Below are positions 35,256 to 43,849 of a DNA stretch of 55,513 nt, piece by piece (position 1 is the stretch's first letter; the number at the start of each line of letters is the position of its first letter). The position numbers and the translations under genes were made by a program. The notes under the pieces are model-generated. The model was not told where the DNA came from. It worked only from the letters and a program-made list of their open reading frames with translations, and searched no databases. Source of the stretch: CAYPHA01 sp964410215 (GTDB lineage: Bacteria; Calditrichota; Calditrichia; Calditrichales; CAYPHA01); NCBI GenBank assembly GCA_964410215.1, contig CAYPHA010000027.1, forward strand, positions 1 to 55,513, written 5' to 3'.

Positions 35256-36214
35256 GTGGATCCGAGATGAAATTTTCCCAACTGAAAGTCGGGATGGTCG
35301 CTTTTGCCGGCCTGGCCGTATTCCTGTTTTTTATCATCATTGTCGGTTCCCGCGATAACCTGTTCGGATCGAATTACGATATAAAGATGTTTGTCACGGA
35401 TTCGGAAGGTCTGGTCTCCGGTTCCAAAGTTTCTGCAGGCGGACTGAAAATAGGATATGTCAGCGATCTCGAATTTGCGAAACACGCGGGACAGAATGGC
35501 ATTATCATTACACTGCGGATTGAAGAGCAATTCCGCGAACTGGTGACACAGAGTTCTGTTGCCATGATAAAATCCGTCGGCATGCTCGGTGACCGGTACG
35601 TACACATTCAGATCGGGGAAGCTTCCGAACCGCCCGTTGCCGAGGAATCGTTCATCGCAGTCGAAACAGCTTTTTCCCTGGAACGCGCCGGTAGTGATAT
35701 TGCGGCCGTATTAGACAATCTCAATACCGGTCTGATCAATCTCAGGGCTATTACGGATTCTATACGAATGGGAAAAGGCGTTGCCGGTAAACTGATAACG
35801 GAATCTGATTTTTCCCGCAGGTTTGAACAGACCATGATGGATCTTCACCACATTACCTCTGAAATTAAACAGGGCAGGGGAACACTGGGCAAACTGGTTA
35901 ATGATGACAAACTCTATGCAGAGATTAAAAAAACCGGTACTAACATGGCTGCGATAACGGGCCATGTCAGGGAAGGTAAGGGAACGCTTGGAAAACTGTA
36001 CCATGACGATTCCCTCTATACACATTTAAAGTCTTCTTCAATCCGCCTCGATTCACTGCTGGAAAAAGCGAACCGTGACAGCAGCACACTCGGGCAGCTC
36101 CTCACGAACGGTTCATTATACAGGGAAATACAGAAAACGACAGAAAATCTGAATGCGCTCGTTAAGGATATTCAAGAGCATCCGGAAAAGTATGTTAATA
36201 TATCTGTTTTTTAA
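35252..36214 (+). CDS. mlaD: MlaD-type MCE domain protein
   Basis: A 320-aa protein with one N-terminal membrane helix (about 12-30) and an MCE domain (about 38-115; GLVSGSKVSAGGLKIGYVSD). MCE proteins form hexameric rings that carry lipids across the periplasm. The C-terminal half is helical with four copies of a roughly 45-residue-spaced repeat of the type GxGTLGKLxxDDxLY (near 172, 208, 246 and 282), which is usual in FCB MlaD proteins and may form an extended tube or needle. No mlaC or mlaB follows; the operon ends convergent with the MOSC gene. Confidence 0.9.
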   Translation: MSGSEMKFSQLKVGMVAFAGLAVFLFFIIIVGSRDNLFGSNYDIKMFVTDSEGLVSGSKVSAGGLKIGYVSDLEFAKHAGQNGIIITLRIEEQFRELVTQSSVAMIKSVGMLGDRYVHIQIGEASEPPVAEESFIAVETAFSLERAGSDIAAVLDNLNTGLINLRAITDSIRMGKGVAGKLITESDFSRRFEQTMMDLHHITSEIKQGRGTLGKLVNDDKLYAEIKKTGTNMAAITGHVREGKGTLGKLYHDDSLYTHLKSSSIRLDSLLEKANRDSSTLGQLLTNGSLYREIQKTTENLNALVKDIQEHPEKYVNISVF

Positions 36215-36246
36215 GGTGTTAGCCAATTAGAGTCCTTTAAGCACAT

Positions 36247-37047
36247 TTATATTATTATGTGAACCGTATCCTCCAGTGAAACAGTCCCCCGGTTCCGATG
36301 AATGAGATTCTGCCCGAACAGGACCTTGTTTTTTTTGTTGAGGCGATAGGTCGAAAGTGTTCGTAATGGCTCGACACCCTGCCGGCCGGTCTCCGGATCG
36401 ATTGTTGTTATCACGCAACGCGCGCAGGGCTTGGCGATTGTAAAGGTTACCGTACCGATCTGGATGGCAGTAAGCCTGTCTTCCGCATAGGGGGGGAGGC
36501 CCGAAATGACAATATTCGGCCGGAAACGCTCCATGGACACAGGTACTTCCAGACGCCGATTTAGGTCATCCAGAGATTCTTCAGCGGTGAGCAGGAAAGG
36601 AAATCCGTCAGCGAACGAGACCCGGGCGTCAGAGGATATGGTATGTTTTGGCGGAAGCGGACGGATATGATGGTCGGTCATACGTACCAGGCGGCATCCG
36701 GTGCCCAGGAAATCTGAAAACCATTCCGCGGGCATCGCGCCCTGGTCAACGGCTTTGAGGGTATCCTTCCATACACGTATGTCCGGTTCCTTTCCAGAAG
36801 ACAGTAAGGCAAAAGTCTGTTCATCCATACCGGGAGCCGAAAGCGTGAGCCGGTCATCCGCGAGCCGGGGAGTGATCAGTGCCATGCGCGGTATTTTCCG
36901 CTGTGTAAGGAATCGTCCGTGATCATCAACCAGCATCAGAAGCCGGTCATTCTTAAAGCCGGTAGGATCAATTTCGGCCTCGTTGACAGAAATGCCTTTA
37001 CAGGACTTAATCGGATAGTAAAACAAACCGGTTACACGCAGATGCAT
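36247..37047 (-). CDS. MOSC domain protein with MOSC_N beta barrel
   Basis: A 266-aa protein with the MOSC_N barrel (residues 1-120; YYPIKSCKGISV) and the MOSC domain (about 125-260), including the conserved KPCARCVITTIDPETG near 175, whose cysteine is the expected Moco ligand or persulfide site. MOSC proteins such as YcbX and mARC bind molybdenum cofactor and reduce N-hydroxylated compounds. Starts at GTG 37077 and ATG 37065 are in frame, but ATG 37047 follows GGAGAAGGG closely and is preferred. The presence of a Moco-dependent NapA and MobA in the window is consistent with a Moco-using cell. Confidence 0.88.
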   Translation of the reverse strand: MHLRVTGLFYYPIKSCKGISVNEAEIDPTGFKNDRLLMLVDDHGRFLTQRKIPRMALITPRLADDRLTLSAPGMDEQTFALLSSGKEPDIRVWKDTLKAVDQGAMPAEWFSDFLGTGCRLVRMTDHHIRPLPPKHTISSDARVSFADGFPFLLTAEESLDDLNRRLEVPVSMERFRPNIVISGLPPYAEDRLTAIQIGTVTFTIAKPCARCVITTIDPETGRQGVEPLRTLSTYRLNKKNKVLFGQNLIHRNRGTVSLEDTVHIII

Positions 37048-37077
37048 AGACCCTTCTCCGGCCATGATGATTAACAC

Positions 37078-37380
37078 CTCAGGCGCGCAACGCGTGCTGG
37101 ATTAAAAATGGGCGTACTTCGGCGGATCACCTGAAAAAACATCATAAACACATGGACCCTGGGTTATCCTGTTTTTTCCGGAGCACGTATGACAGCAATT
37201 GAATAATTCAGCAGCATTGCTCGGCTTATACCGAATGGTAATGTAAAACAGTCTAAACTATATCATACACACCCGCTTATTTATCATATTCAAACCTTAG
37301 ACTGCTTACAGGTAAGATAATAAGGCAGGATAAAAAGACAGTCAATTGTCCGGACCCCATATAACCTGAAAAACGTCATG
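37078..37380. other. Intergenic gap without recognised feature
   Basis: These 303 bases separate the RRM protein gene from the downstream MOSC gene, both on the minus strand. I see no open reading frame, no strong terminator and no repeat. A promoter for the MOSC gene is presumably here but is not distinct. Confidence 0.5.
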
Positions 37381-37662
37381 TTAGTAAGATCTGTTTCCAC
37401 CGGAATTCCAGTTTTTTTCCGGGCGAGGACGCGCTTCGTTAACACGAAGGTTACGGCTCTGTACTTCTGTGTCATTCAACTGCTCGATTGCCGTTTTCGC
37501 TTCATCATCATTGGGCATTTCGATAAAACCAAAACCCTTTGAGCGACCGGTTTCACGATCTTTGATGATTTTAACCGAGTCCACCGATCCATAGTTCTCA
37601 AATAATTCCTTGAGTTCTTCCTCAGAGAGGCCGTAAGACAGGTTACCTACATAAATGTTCAT
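37381..37662 (-). CDS. Single-RRM RNA-binding protein (cold-shock-like Rbp)
   Basis: A 93-aa protein made of one RNA recognition motif. RNP2 is IYVGNL (residues 3-8) and RNP1 is KGFGFIEM (about 42-49), both with the aromatic residues needed for RNA stacking. A short basic Gly/Asn/Arg-rich tail (RPRPEKNWNSGGNRSY) follows, as in cyanobacterial and FCB Rbp proteins, many of which are cold-induced RNA chaperones. ATG with AAGGAG upstream. The 460-base upstream gap may hold a regulatory leader. Confidence 0.92.
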   Translation of the reverse strand: MNIYVGNLSYGLSEEELKELFENYGSVDSVKIIKDRETGRSKGFGFIEMPNDDEAKTAIEQLNDTEVQSRNLRVNEARPRPEKNWNSGGNRSY

Positions 37663-38124
37663 GTATTGCTCCTTTCAGTTAGCACATGAATGTGATTGAT
37701 TGGGAATAAATTTAAATTATTAAAAAATGGGGGCATGTAAACAATCCTTAACAGTGGTATATCTCAGATGGGGGCTGGGAACAATTGATTCCTTCTGATG
37801 TACCGGCCGATACCCTGGTTACACAGGGCACATACACACAGGACCGGATCTCCTCCCTGAGTTCGGCGGTTTTACAGCGAGACTGGGCTCTACTAAGATC
37901 TAAAAGGTTCACGATGCAGTAATCCCGAAAGCGGGGCTAAAACTCCCTCAATAGTAAATATCGCAATATATGTCCGGACTTCCGTGGACAGAAACAATTT
38001 TAATGTAAATAAAGTAAAAAAACAACTATGTTTTTCAGAAAATGATCATTGAAAGCTCTTCCAGCCGCATTTTTACGTTTTTCCAGCAGATTTTTACTTT
38101 AAACGATTCATTTTCTGCAGGTTG
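37663..38124. other. Intergenic region, possibly structured leader
   Basis: These 462 bases precede the RRM gene on the minus strand. Hairpins visible include CCCTG/CAGGG around GTTACA near 37812-37827 and CCCG/CGGG with a GAAA-type loop near 37924-37936. No known riboswitch or RNA family was matched and no open reading frame with a ribosome-binding site is seen. A long leader would be expected for a cold-regulated RRM gene, but this is speculation. Confidence 0.3.
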
Positions 38125-38805
38125 TTATTTCTTCAAAATCCGTTCGGTTTCAATCTGACGGAACACGTCATGGAGGATATCCACATAAATCTCTTCTTTT
38201 TTGCGTTTTTCCGGATGGAACGGATATACAAAAAGCAGTAAGGTCTGTACCCATTTTGTCAATGCCGCCTGGCGCTTGTAACTCTTTATAAGATGTTGCT
38301 TTTGATTGTATATGTCAATTTCTGCGGAATAAGAGTTTACGTAGGGAGTGGGGAAAAGCGTTAATGTCAGTGTTGAAACGACGGATCCCAGGAAATGCTT
38401 TGCAAAGGATTTTTCCCGAAGAAAGTGTACATGGATAACGAAATCATGCGTTTTCTTCATACTGTCGCGGATGGCGCGTCGCTCCGGTTCATTGACATCC
38501 GAAGCATATTCGGTAAAGGTCGAATAGTGTCCGATATTGCTGAATTCACTCAGTGCATCCAGGAAAATCTCGTCAAATCCGCTTATGCGCTGATGCTTAT
38601 TATCCAGCTTGGGGATGGCGTCGTATCCGATTGTCTGTCGCGAATGACGAAAGACGAAAAGCACACTTACCGGGTCTGCACCATAATTTTTTTCGGCCTG
38701 TCTGTTAAAACTGTCTGATATGTCCGACTTAAATGTCGCACATGAGGTGATTGTAAAAAGGATCAGTAAGCCGGTGATAAACATATAAGACACAGGACGC
38801 TTCAT
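38125..38805 (-). CDS. Lipoprotein of unknown function
   Basis: A 226-aa protein with a lipoprotein signal (LLILFTITSC; lipobox Cys about residue 22). The mature part is mixed alpha/beta with a hydrophobic stretch near 140-160 (FLGSVVSTLTLTLFPTPYV) that could touch the membrane. I do not recognise the family. ATG preceded by AGGAGG. It lies 79 bases downstream of the acyl-ligase/acyltransferase gene on the same strand and may be in its transcript, which would suit an envelope role. Confidence 0.75.
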   Translation of the reverse strand: MKRPVSYMFITGLLILFTITSCATFKSDISDSFNRQAEKNYGADPVSVLFVFRHSRQTIGYDAIPKLDNKHQRISGFDEIFLDALSEFSNIGHYSTFTEYASDVNEPERRAIRDSMKKTHDFVIHVHFLREKSFAKHFLGSVVSTLTLTLFPTPYVNSYSAEIDIYNQKQHLIKSYKRQAALTKWVQTLLLFVYPFHPEKRKKEEIYVDILHDVFRQIETERILKK

Positions 38806-38884
38806 GAAGGCCTCCTATTCAAGTTGTATCCCATTTTAAAATACGGATTCATATCAATATGCACCGAAACACCAGCTTTGACGA

Positions 38885-41344
38885 TTATCTGTGTTCTGAT
38901 GAAAGTTGGCGGAAGACCAGCTCTGTCAGCGAATCGTAATCGTGGTTTTCCGGATAAACCGGTTTCAGAAACTTGATATGAATTTTTTTCCATGGCCGGG
39001 GAAATTTACTCCCGCTGGGCATGGCATCGAACGCTCCTTTAATGGATACCGGTACAACGGGGACGCCGAGTTCACGGCTCAGGATGGCGAACGCTTTTTT
39101 GAAGGTCCCGAGGTCGCCGGTTTTCGTCCGTGTTCCCTCCGGAAAGATCATAATGTTTCTTCCTTTGCGCAGCACCTCGGCCAGTTTTTGTAAAGATTGT
39201 TTTAAATCTTTGTTGATATCCATGATTATGACGTTATGACGGTGGGCAAAGGCCCGCACAATACGGTTACGGACATGCTTTTCTTTCGCATAAAAATAGG
39301 TGTTTTTCATGACCTTGTTTTTTAAAAAAGCCGATACGATTAGCCCATCAATAAAACTCTGGTGGTTGGGGGCCAGGATACAGGGCCCTTCCGGGATATT
39401 ATCCGTGCCTTCTCCGCGGAGCCTGAAATAGAGTGAAAGAAAGATCCGTGAGATATTTTTTATCAGATTTTGCGTGAACCAGCTTTTCGGGAGATTCAGA
39501 TCCACTTTTTCCTTAAAAATTTCTGCCCATTTTATGGTTTCTACGGATAATTTGTTTTTCTTCTCTTCCATAAAACGGGACAGTTTTTCGATGGTGGGAT
39601 GCTCAATCAGTGTATGTTCGCGCATTTCTATCCCGAAGGTCGATTCCAGGAACGTTATGAATCCGACTTTATCAAGGGAATCGAGACCGAGATCAATTTC
39701 GATGTGATCATCCGGATGAATGTCAGAATTGGTTTGGGCACTCAGATATTGACTGATCACCCGGTACTCTTCCGTCTGTGGTTCTTCTTTTTTCTCTTTT
39801 TTCCCTGCAATAACCTGATCGGCGAACGCGCTCAGCTTGAAGCGTTGTATTTTCCCAAGCCTGGTTTTGGGAAGCTCCTCTTTGAGGATCAGCAGGCGGG
39901 AAATTTTTTTATAGGGTGCAACTGCCTTATTATAGCGGTCAATCACCTCGTTGCGCAGGACCTCTTCGAGATTGAGAATGGCCTTATCTTTGACTCTCTT
40001 GAAGTCCGGGAAAATGGCGGCATACAACATATCATCCTTCATAAACACACCGATTTCACCAATGATGTCGGAGTATTCGGCTATTTTATGCTCAACCTCT
40101 TCCGGATTAATATTTTTCCCGTTGGAAAGAACAATAATTTCCTTCTTGCGGCCGGTAATATGAAGGTACCCCTCGTCATCGAGATACCCGGTATCTCCGG
40201 TATGCAGCCAGCCCTCTTTGAGGATGGCCGCGGTTTCTTCAGGGCGGTTGTAATAGCCCTGCATAATCGTGCGGCCTTTGGCGATCACCTCGTTGTCTTT
40301 AATGCGGACCTCGAGACAGGGCATCGCCTGTCCGGGAGAACCAATTTTCCAGTGACCGGGGCGCGTAAACGTGATCATCGGTGCCGATTCGGTCATACCG
40401 AATCCTTCCAGCATTTCGAATCCGAGCGTCTTGAAATCCCGGGCTACCGCTTCATCCAGTTTGGCCCCTCCGGAAACCATGAATTCAACCTTACCGCCGA
40501 ATTTCTTATGCACTGTCTTGAACAGTTTTTTTGAAAATGCCCTCGAATCGATTTTCCGGGCCATTTTAAAAAGGGACCGGGTAATGCCTTTTGCGTTGAT
40601 TTTATGCATGATGCCTTTACGGATGGCCGCGTACAACCGTGGCACACCGATGATGATAGCCACTCCGTTCTCCTGGAGCGTACCGATGATGTCTTCGGAG
40701 GTCATGGTGGGCGAAAAAGCAATAGTGGCGCCGACATGGATAGGTGCAATCATGGTTCCCATCAGAGGGAAGACATGGTGAAAGGGTAGAAGGGCCAGTA
40801 CCGGTCGTTCCGGTGAAAAAATGGGAATATCAACGGAAACCGCTTCGATGTTTGCCAGCAAATTATCATAGGAGAGCATGACGCCTTTCGGACTGCCGGT
40901 AGTACCGGAGGTGTATATAATGACCGCTGTCCGGTCGTGATCATCGATGGAAAAGGATTCCGCTGCATGGATCTGATGGTCATATTGAAGATCTTCGAAC
41001 GAAATTATCGTTACCGGAGAGGTTACCTGTTTCAGGGCGTCATCCAGCACCGGTCTGGTCTGATCAGAACAGAAAATGATTTCCGGTTGGCAGTCATTAA
41101 GAATGTAGGCGACTTCATCGGCGGAGGCCATAAAATCAATCGGAACATTGATTACGCCCTGTTTCCAGCCGGCATAAAAAGCATACACCCATTCCGGTCT
41201 GTTTTCCGAAAAGACGGCTGTTTTTGTCGTTGATTCCGCCGGAATCAATGTGCTGAAATAGGAAACATGTTTCAGGAAATCACTATAGGAAATCCTGTCA
41301 TTTCGCCAGACGAAGGCCGTCTTATCAAATTGTTTGATATCCAA
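38885..41344 (-). CDS. Tri-domain acyl-AMP ligase / acyl carrier / PlsC acyltransferase
   Basis: An 819-aa fusion. Residues 1-500: AMP-dependent acyl ligase (IIYTSGTTGSPKGVMLS near 151, GWLHTGDTGYLDDEGYLHITGRKKE near 375-400 in part). Residues about 520-600: acyl carrier domain with LGLDSLDK near 553, whose Ser is the phosphopantetheine site. Residues about 630-819: PlsC-type lysophospholipid acyltransferase with NHQSFIDG near 660 and FPEGTR near 734. It could activate a free fatty acid, hold it on its own carrier and pass it to a lysophospholipid, like E. coli Aas but in different domain order and with a built-in carrier. Start is TTG 41344 behind GGAG. Confidence 0.88.
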   Translation of the reverse strand: MDIKQFDKTAFVWRNDRISYSDFLKHVSYFSTLIPAESTTKTAVFSENRPEWVYAFYAGWKQGVINVPIDFMASADEVAYILNDCQPEIIFCSDQTRPVLDDALKQVTSPVTIISFEDLQYDHQIHAAESFSIDDHDRTAVIIYTSGTTGSPKGVMLSYDNLLANIEAVSVDIPIFSPERPVLALLPFHHVFPLMGTMIAPIHVGATIAFSPTMTSEDIIGTLQENGVAIIIGVPRLYAAIRKGIMHKINAKGITRSLFKMARKIDSRAFSKKLFKTVHKKFGGKVEFMVSGGAKLDEAVARDFKTLGFEMLEGFGMTESAPMITFTRPGHWKIGSPGQAMPCLEVRIKDNEVIAKGRTIMQGYYNRPEETAAILKEGWLHTGDTGYLDDEGYLHITGRKKEIIVLSNGKNINPEEVEHKIAEYSDIIGEIGVFMKDDMLYAAIFPDFKRVKDKAILNLEEVLRNEVIDRYNKAVAPYKKISRLLILKEELPKTRLGKIQRFKLSAFADQVIAGKKEKKEEPQTEEYRVISQYLSAQTNSDIHPDDHIEIDLGLDSLDKVGFITFLESTFGIEMREHTLIEHPTIEKLSRFMEEKKNKLSVETIKWAEIFKEKVDLNLPKSWFTQNLIKNISRIFLSLYFRLRGEGTDNIPEGPCILAPNHQSFIDGLIVSAFLKNKVMKNTYFYAKEKHVRNRIVRAFAHRHNVIIMDINKDLKQSLQKLAEVLRKGRNIMIFPEGTRTKTGDLGTFKKAFAILSRELGVPVVPVSIKGAFDAMPSGSKFPRPWKKIHIKFLKPVYPENHDYDSLTELVFRQLSSEHR

Positions 41345-41427
41345 GTCTGCTTCTCCTTTTAAACAATTATAGACTAATTATAATCAAATGGTACGCATTT
41401 GTAAAGCATTTCCTGCCGGGCATCAGT

Positions 41428-41814
41428 TCAGTCGGTGATCATCAGATTGTAAAGACCGTTTAAGGCGGTTTCGGCATTGGAACATATACCGGCATGCATG
41501 GGTGACGTTTGAATGATCGTACTGCTGGGCGAAGCCAGCCAGTCAAACCGTTCGGATGTGGACCAGGACGAAAAAAATCCGGCTTCCGGGCCACCCCGGC
41601 AAATTGTTGAAATCGATTCCAGTTGATTTTTGATCATTATAAGGTTTGCTTTGGGAAAGAGTATTTTTATACGATCGAGATCGTTACTGATCCTGGCTTT
41701 GAGAAAATTACATTTTTTACAGTGAAGGATAACCCCGACATTTACAAATTCCTGCCGTTCCACGAAGGGAACGACACGTATAACGGTATAATTAAAGGAA
41801 TGCTGACCTGGCAT
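41428..41814 (-). CDS. DUF3037 family protein
   Basis: A 128-aa protein matching DUF3037: an N-terminal strand YTVIRVVPFVERQEFVNVGV and CKKCNFLKAR are the family hallmarks. Function unknown. The gene overlaps the 3' end of the HipA-like kinase gene by 23 bases; its ATG at 41814 has AAGGAGG a few bases upstream within the kinase frame. DUF3037 genes are regularly paired with HipA-like kinases, so the products probably act together. Confidence 0.85.
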   Translation of the reverse strand: MPGQHSFNYTVIRVVPFVERQEFVNVGVILHCKKCNFLKARISNDLDRIKILFPKANLIMIKNQLESISTICRGGPEAGFFSSWSTSERFDWLASPSSTIIQTSPMHAGICSNAETALNGLYNLMITD

Positions 41815-42577
41815 GCATGGCCTCCTTCAGGAAGATGGCGGATTCTTTCAGACGGTCCTTTAAAAACGTACGGTATGCATCTCTGATCATGCCGGGTTCA
41901 CCCGGGGTATGTGCATTCCGGAGCCAGTTATCAGGAATGAGTTCAACAATTTTGTCGATATCGCCTTCAGTGATCACCATTTTCAACGCCCGATCCGCCG
42001 TGTCCAGCTCTGCAGCATGCGGCAGTAAAACATGGTCACTGATCAGTGGAAAGGGTGTAAAGCGTTTTTGATGGAACGTTTCCCAGTTATGATGAAGGTA
42101 GAGTGCCGCTCCGAAATCGATAAGCCAGATGTCATCATCATGTATGAGCATATTGACATTACGGGGTGTCCGGTCCACATTGACCAGGTAGGCGTCTAGC
42201 CATACGAGCCTCGATGCGAATGATGCGGACGGCAGAAGGGGTTGCAGCAGGTTAAAGGTGGCCGAATGTTCAAGATAGGCCATACCGAGATTTATGCCGT
42301 GGCTGGCCCTCAGTAAATCCTGAATTTCCGGATCCGGTTCATTTTTTCCGAATTCTTCATCGAGTTCTGCAAAAACGAGTTGCGGAACCTTGAAACCGGC
42401 CAGTCTTGCTAACTCCGATCCGATAAGTTCGGCAATGAGCGCTTTTTTCCCCTGTCCCGCGCCCGTGAATTTCATAACGTAACATTTCTGATCATCCGCA
42501 CGGATTATAGCCGGCAGGGATCCGCCTTCCCGGAGGGGTTCCAGATATTCAAGCGCTTTGACCCGATCTATTTTCAT
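41792..42577 (-). CDS. HipA-like kinase (HipA_2 family)
   Basis: A 261-aa single-domain protein resembling the HipA_2 family, shorter than HipA toxin (440 aa) and without the N-terminal Couple_hipA part. Kinase-like motifs are visible: CYVMKFTG with the ATP-binding Lys near 33, a catalytic-loop-like NVDRTPRNVNML near 152, and DFG in WLIDFGAAL near 172. Substrate unknown. ATG 42577 is chosen over a GTG two codons upstream. Overlaps the downstream DUF3037 gene, forming a two-gene unit without a HipB-like DNA-binding antitoxin. Confidence 0.82.
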   Translation of the reverse strand: MKIDRVKALEYLEPLREGGSLPAIIRADDQKCYVMKFTGAGQGKKALIAELIGSELARLAGFKVPQLVFAELDEEFGKNEPDPEIQDLLRASHGINLGMAYLEHSATFNLLQPLLPSASFASRLVWLDAYLVNVDRTPRNVNMLIHDDDIWLIDFGAALYLHHNWETFHQKRFTPFPLISDHVLLPHAAELDTADRALKMVITEGDIDKIVELIPDNWLRNAHTPGEPGMIRDAYRTFLKDRLKESAIFLKEAMHARSAFL

Positions 42578-42689
42578 AATCACTTTCGGAGCGTTTAACC
42601 GGTTGTGTTAACGTTTGAATATACATGATTCTCTTGATAGAATCTAATCGTTCTGTACGCGGAGGCAGCGGTTATCTTAAAATGATGTC

Positions 42690-43824
42690 TTATTGCCCGG
42701 GATTGGCGTTTAACCATTTACGTAACAGTTTGACACGGGATTTTACGTGGGTGATGTGGCGGAAAAATTCAGGTGACGCTATTTCCAGGAATACTTCGTA
42801 ATAAATGATGGCCCGGCGGTAATTTTTCTGATTATCCAGGCTGAAGGCCAGGAGATAAAAGGCCCACTGCTTCTCCGGATCCAGTTCAATGACGCTTTCA
42901 AGATAGGGGATGGCCNNNNNNNNNNNNNNNNNNNNNNNNNNNNNNNNNNNNNNNNNNNNNNNNNNNNNNNNNNNNNNNNNNNNNNNNNNNNNNNNNNNNN
43001 NNNNNNNNNNNNNNNACCTCGCTGAAACGGGTATCCAGCTCAATCGCGCGATCGAAGTCCTGCTTCGCTTTTCTGAACAGGTTACTACGAAGGTACGCTG
43101 CGCCGCGGTTATTATAGGTTTCATAAATCTTGAAATGGTAATAGGTGTTATTTTGTATGGCCATTGCCTGTTCAAAATCACGGATGGCTTTCTCGTATTC
43201 GCTCTGTTCTGCGAATAATATTCCCCGCCGGTACAGGGCGTCTGAGAAAGCCGGATTGATTCTGAGACACGCTGAGAAATCAGCAATGGCTGCTTCCGGT
43301 TCCCGGACCGACGCATAGACCCGGCCACGAAAATAATAACCGAGGTCGAAATCGGGCGCCCGTTCGATGGCCTTGCTGTAGGCCGGGACAGCCAGGCTGT
43401 CCGATTTAAAACGTACATGCATATTGCCCTGTAAAATATAAAGGACATGATTAGAGGGGGTTCCGGAAATGATTCTGTCCATCTGCCGTAGTAACGTTTC
43501 CCGTTCCTCCATATTGTGGTAATCTTCCTGAAAGTCGAACAGTTGCACAGCGGTTTTTTTGCTGAGGTTTCCACGCTCGACATCTTCGCAGATAAGCAGA
43601 TTCAGCTTTGCGCCCGGGTGAAAGGGTAGTAAAGAAAGCACCTGGCGAAAGGCCGCCTCCGCTTCCTGCAGGTTTCCTTCCGCACCCGTTTCGATGGCTT
43701 GAAAAAAGAGGGGATAGCCTTCGAATGGGTCGGATGATACATCGAACGATCGCTCCTGTGCTTGGACCGCAGGCAGTAATAAGAATATAAAAATACTAAT
43801 ATGGCTGAGCTGGTGCATACGCAT
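42690..43824 (-). CDS. TPR repeat protein, interrupted by assembly gap
   Basis: A secreted or periplasmic tetratricopeptide repeat protein. The part before the gap (from 43824) has a signal peptide (FLLLPAVQA) and about six TPR units, e.g. SDALYRRGILFAEQSEYEKA and NNRGAAYLRSNLFRKA. The part after the gap continues in another frame with more TPR (AFYLLAFSLDNQKNYRRA) and ends at 42690. The frame change falls in the run of 100 N at 42916-43015, so the gene is probably intact and the gap length is not real. TPRs mediate protein contacts; no specific role is evident. Confidence 0.75.
42916..43015. other. Scaffold gap (100 N)
   Basis: Exactly 100 unknown bases, the standard placeholder for a gap of unknown size. 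It lies within the TPR gene. The apparent frame shift across it should not be read as a mutation. Confidence 0.98.
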
Positions 43825-43849
43825 ACCGGTTTAATGAACGGAACGTTCT

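Noticed and set aside
39599..40534. 311-codon plus-strand open frame inside the acyl-ligase/acyltransferase gene
   Set aside because: Fully antisense to conserved ligase motifs; no ribosome-binding site or recognisable domain.
42690..43824. Frameshifted or split TPR gene
   Set aside because: The frame change coincides with a 100-N scaffold gap of arbitrary length, so it is an assembly effect.
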